Assembly (NCBI GenBank): GCA_964402685.1 | Contig: CAYODE010000036.1 | Span: forward strand, 1-24,298 | Direction of reading: 5' to 3' | DNA length: 24,298 bases | From: Aestuariivita sp964402685 | Lineage (GTDB): Bacteria; Pseudomonadota; Alphaproteobacteria; Rhodobacterales; Rhodobacteraceae | Shown: one piece after another, positions 22,079 through 24,298 of the stretch | How positions within the stretch are numbered: position 1 is the first letter of the stretch | Layout of the letters: each line of letters begins with the position of its first letter | Program-made: the position numbers and the translations under genes | Notes under the pieces: model-generated | What the model saw: only the letters and a program-made list of their open reading frames with translations | Databases searched by the model: none | What the model was told of the DNA's origin: nothing

Positions 22079-22894
22079 ATGAGACGGGGTCTGGTTTTTG
22101 CAATCTGCGCTCTTTTTGTCCTAACGCCGCTGCGCGTAACCGCGCAGGATGACCAGACGTTGGCCGATATCCGGCAGGAACTGACCGTTCTTTTTGTCGA
22201 GATGCAGCGCCTGAAACGCGAGTTGTCGACGACTGGGTCCCCTGGCGTCACCGTTGCGGGTGAGACTGTTCTGGACCGCTTGAATGCGATTGAAGGTGAG
22301 TTGCAGCGGCTCACTGCGCGCACTGAAGAGCTCGAATTTCGTGTGGATAGCATTGTCCGGGATGGAACCAATCGTATCGGCGATCTTGAATTCCGCCTCG
22401 TTGAATTGGAAGGCGGTGACGTGAGCCAGCTTGGCGACACAAGCACATTGGGCGGCGAAACGCTGCAGCCAGCAGCGCAGCCAGCCACGCCCGATGAGCC
22501 AACCGAATTGGCGGTCGGCGAAGAAGCCGATTTTCGTGCGGCCCAAGAGGCGATGGAATCCGGCGAATATACCCAGGCTGTTACGTTGCTCGTGGGGTTT
22601 AATCAAACCTACCCAGGAAGCCCGCTGTCTGCTGCAGCCTCATTGATGCGAGGAGAAGCGCTCAACCAGCTGGGCGATACGCGTGAAGCAGCGCGCGCGT
22701 TCCTGGAAAGCTATACCACGTCGCCAGACGGCCCTGTGGCGCCGCAAGCGGTGTTGGAACTGGGCACCGCGCTGGGACGGCTTGGCAAGACCCGAGAAGC
22801 CTGTGTTACACTGGGCGAAGTTTCTGTTCGGTATCCAACATCGGCGGCGGTTAGCGGAGCGCAGGCCGAGATGACCAATCTGGGGTGTGGTTGA
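22079..22894 (+). CDS. cpoB: Cell division coordinator CpoB (YbgF)
   Basis: Periplasmic Tol-Pal-associated TPR protein that in E. coli coordinates peptidoglycan synthesis with outer-membrane constriction. The 271-residue precursor has a signal peptide (about 1-22, ending VTAQ). The N-terminal coiled-coil trimerisation region contains IRQELTVLFVEMQRLKREL and LDRLNAIEGELQRLTARTEELEFRVDSI. After a Thr/Pro/Gln linker come three TPR-like repeats (EADFRAAQEAMESGEYTQAV; SLMRGEALNQLGDTREAARAF; VLELGTALGRLGKTREACVTL). It ends in a Cys that may pair with the Cys of the last TPR. The stop overlaps the start of tilS by up to 10 bases. Confidence 0.93.
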   Translation: MRRGLVFAICALFVLTPLRVTAQDDQTLADIRQELTVLFVEMQRLKRELSTTGSPGVTVAGETVLDRLNAIEGELQRLTARTEELEFRVDSIVRDGTNRIGDLEFRLVELEGGDVSQLGDTSTLGGETLQPAAQPATPDEPTELAVGEEADFRAAQEAMESGEYTQAVTLLVGFNQTYPGSPLSAAASLMRGEALNQLGDTREAARAFLESYTTSPDGPVAPQAVLELGTALGRLGKTREACVTLGEVSVRYPTSAAVSGAQAEMTNLGCG

Positions 22895-24150
22895 GGTTAA
22901 ATCGCGACGATATTGTTGCCCTTGTTCGAAGTGAATTCCACGCGAATCCACCGGCCAAATTAGGTGTCGCTGTGTCTGGTGGCAGTGACTCCATCGCCCT
23001 CCTGCATGCGGCTTCGAGGGCTTTTGGCACTCCAAATACGCAGGTTTTCGCCGTTACCGTCGATCACGGATTACGCCCCGAGGCTGCCCAAGAAGCCCAG
23101 TTTGTCGCCCAGGTTGCGGCTTCATTGAACGTTCCGCATGACATTCTCAGATGTGACGGACACGCATGGAGCGGCAATCTGCAGGCCCAAGCCCGCGAGG
23201 CGCGTTATGACCTTATGACCACCTGGGCGCGTGAGAAGCAGATTACGGTTCTCGCCTTGGGTCACACCGCCGATGACCAGGCTGAGACGGTTTTGATGCG
23301 ACTTGCCAGATCATCCGGTGTCGATGGTCTGTCAGGCATCGCGCCACGTCGCATTCAAGGTGGCGTTACTTTGGTGCGCCCGTTCCTAAGTGCCACTCGT
23401 GAGGCATTGCGAGATTATTTGAAAGAGCAGGGCGAAACCTGGATCGACGATCCCAGCAATGAGGATACTCGGTTTGAGCGTGTGCGCATGCGGAAAGCTG
23501 CGCCTCGGCTTGCCGAATTGGGGCTCACGGCGCAAGCTTTGTCAGATGTCGCGCAAAACATGTCCAGTGCACGGGAAGCCCTTGACTGGTATACATTTAT
23601 TTCCGCTCGGGAGATCGTTCAACTGGATGGCGGGGACGTCTTGATCGATCATCGTCAATTCCGAACTTTGCCCGAAGAGATCGCCCGCCGCATACTGGCC
23701 CATGCATTGTGTTGGATCGGAGAAAGACCTTACCTTCCGCGGCGCGAAGCGGTCAAAGATGCACTGGCGGCCATTCGGTCAAAAACGACCACAACGCTTC
23801 ACGGCTGTCTCGTGACGTCGCATTCAGGGTTAATCTGGGTTTGTCGCGAATACAACGCAGTGGCCGGTCTTGAAGCCTCCGCTGATCAAGTCTGGGATCG
23901 TCGATGGTGCGTCGCACCGTCTGACATGTTGCCTGCGGGGGCGATACTCCGCGCATTGGGGGAAACTGGGCTGACGCAATGTACAGATTGGCGTGAAACC
24001 GGCAGACCAAGGACGGCTTTGATCTCCTCTCCATCGGTTTGGGAAGGGGACCGGGTTCTCGTTGCACCAAAGGCCGGACTGCACGGGGAACTGCAAATTG
24101 ACCTCTGCTGCGGCGAGGAAGAGTTCTTTGCTTCTATATTATCGCATTGA
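22885..24150 (+). CDS. tilS: tRNA(Ile)-lysidine synthetase TilS
   Basis: ATP-dependent enzyme that converts C34 of the minor tRNA-Ile (CAU) to lysidine, changing its identity from Met to Ile. The 421-residue protein has the N-type ATP pyrophosphatase PP-loop AVSGGSDSIALLHA (about 29-42), VTVDHGLRPEA, LALGHTADDQAETVLMRLARSSGVDGLSGI and the tRNA-contact segment WIDDPSNEDTRFERVRMR. The start is uncertain: GTG at 22885 gives a 10-base overlap with cpoB, while TTG at 22891 forms a TTGA overlap with the cpoB stop and has GGGG 5 bases upstream. tilS followed by ftsH is a common proteobacterial order. Confidence 0.94.
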   Translation: MWLRLNRDDIVALVRSEFHANPPAKLGVAVSGGSDSIALLHAASRAFGTPNTQVFAVTVDHGLRPEAAQEAQFVAQVAASLNVPHDILRCDGHAWSGNLQAQAREARYDLMTTWAREKQITVLALGHTADDQAETVLMRLARSSGVDGLSGIAPRRIQGGVTLVRPFLSATREALRDYLKEQGETWIDDPSNEDTRFERVRMRKAAPRLAELGLTAQALSDVAQNMSSAREALDWYTFISAREIVQLDGGDVLIDHRQFRTLPEEIARRILAHALCWIGERPYLPRREAVKDALAAIRSKTTTTLHGCLVTSHSGLIWVCREYNAVAGLEASADQVWDRRWCVAPSDMLPAGAILRALGETGLTQCTDWRETGRPRTALISSPSVWEGDRVLVAPKAGLHGELQIDLCCGEEEFFASILSH

Positions 24151-24174
24151 ACCCGAGCCGATCCTCTCTATTTT
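24147..24174 (+). promoter_or_regulatory. Weak sigma-70-like promoter candidate before ftsH
   Basis: TTGAAC (24147-24152, overlapping the end of tilS) is followed after 16 bases by TATTTT (24169-24174), about 55 bases before the ftsH start. The boxes match the consensus imperfectly, and the AT-rich TTTATA at 24172-24177 gives an alternative with 19-base spacing. FtsH is often heat-induced, but I see no convincing sigma-32 -10 box. Confidence 0.3.
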
Positions 24175-24228
24175 ATAAAGCAGATGGCTGGCGGGATGTC
24201 CTAGCCTCGAGTCTTAGGAGAAATTTCC

Positions 24229-24298
24229 TTGGGAAATGCACGTAATATCGCTTTCTGGGTCGTTCTGTTTCTGTTGATCCTGGCGCTTTTCAATCTTT
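24229..24298 (+). CDS. ftsH: ATP-dependent zinc metalloprotease FtsH, first 23 codons (3' end outside window)
   Basis: Only the N-terminus is present: a TTG start at 24229 preceded by TAGGAG (24215-24220, 8 bases before), giving MGNARNIAFWVVLFLLILAL and on into NL at the window edge. This short polar start followed at once by the first transmembrane helix is the typical FtsH N-terminus of Rhodobacterales. Position directly after tol-pal and tilS supports it. FtsH is a hexameric membrane AAA+ protease that degrades misfolded membrane and regulatory proteins. The catalytic parts are outside the window and cannot be assessed. Confidence 0.82.
   Translation, partial: MGNARNIAFWVVLFLLILALFNL

Overview
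The window is an ordinary chromosomal stretch of an alphaproteobacterium, almost certainly a marine Rhodobacterales (Roseobacter-type) species. This rests on the gene order ruvC-ruvA-ruvB-(unknown)-ybgC-tolQ-tolR-tolA-tolB-pal-cpoB-tilS-ftsH, a CDP-alcohol-type phosphatidylcholine synthase (Pcs), a DUF1127 protein, a DUF484-xerC pair, and the moderate-GC codon use. All taxonomic statements come from recognising families by eye; nothing was searched.

Layout. 1-611 is the 3' end of ileS, closed by a strong intrinsic terminator (636-671). It is followed by a tiny lipoprotein gene, a methylguanine-DNA methyltransferase (ogt) and a GreA-like protein, all on +. From 1982 to 4339 the - strand carries DUF484, xerC and pcs; xerC starts with a TTG that overlaps the DUF484 stop. 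Two small secreted two-cysteine proteins of unknown function follow on + (4518-5566). Then transaldolase (tal, -) lies divergent from the primosomal helicase priA (+, GTG start). 8698-9675 is a divergent pair: a small membrane protein (-) and a MarR-type regulator (+), with an 18-bp palindrome between them. An MFS permease, a MATE-type exporter and prmA (ribosomal protein L11 methyltransferase) run closely packed on +. They are followed by a one-TM protein and a bidirectional terminator shared with a convergent DUF1127 gene. The roughly 330-bp gap upstream of the DUF1127 gene holds three spaced copies of a 12-bp repeat.

From 14477 to the end everything is on +. The RuvC resolvase and RuvAB branch migrator lead into an unknown conserved-looking protein, then the complete Tol-Pal envelope machine (YbgC, TolQ, TolR, TolA, TolB, Pal, CpoB), then TilS (tRNA-Ile lysidine synthetase) and the first codons of FtsH at the window edge. 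Many junctions here are 1-10 nt overlaps or very short gaps, which suggests cotranscription and translational coupling.

I found no mobile element, CRISPR array, tRNA, rRNA, prophage or defence island, and no convincing previously undescribed system. The items most worth a second look are the MarR palindrome with its divergent partner, the repeat cluster in front of the DUF1127 gene, the two adjacent unknown secreted proteins, the unknown gene locked between ruvB and ybgC, and the GreA-like protein.
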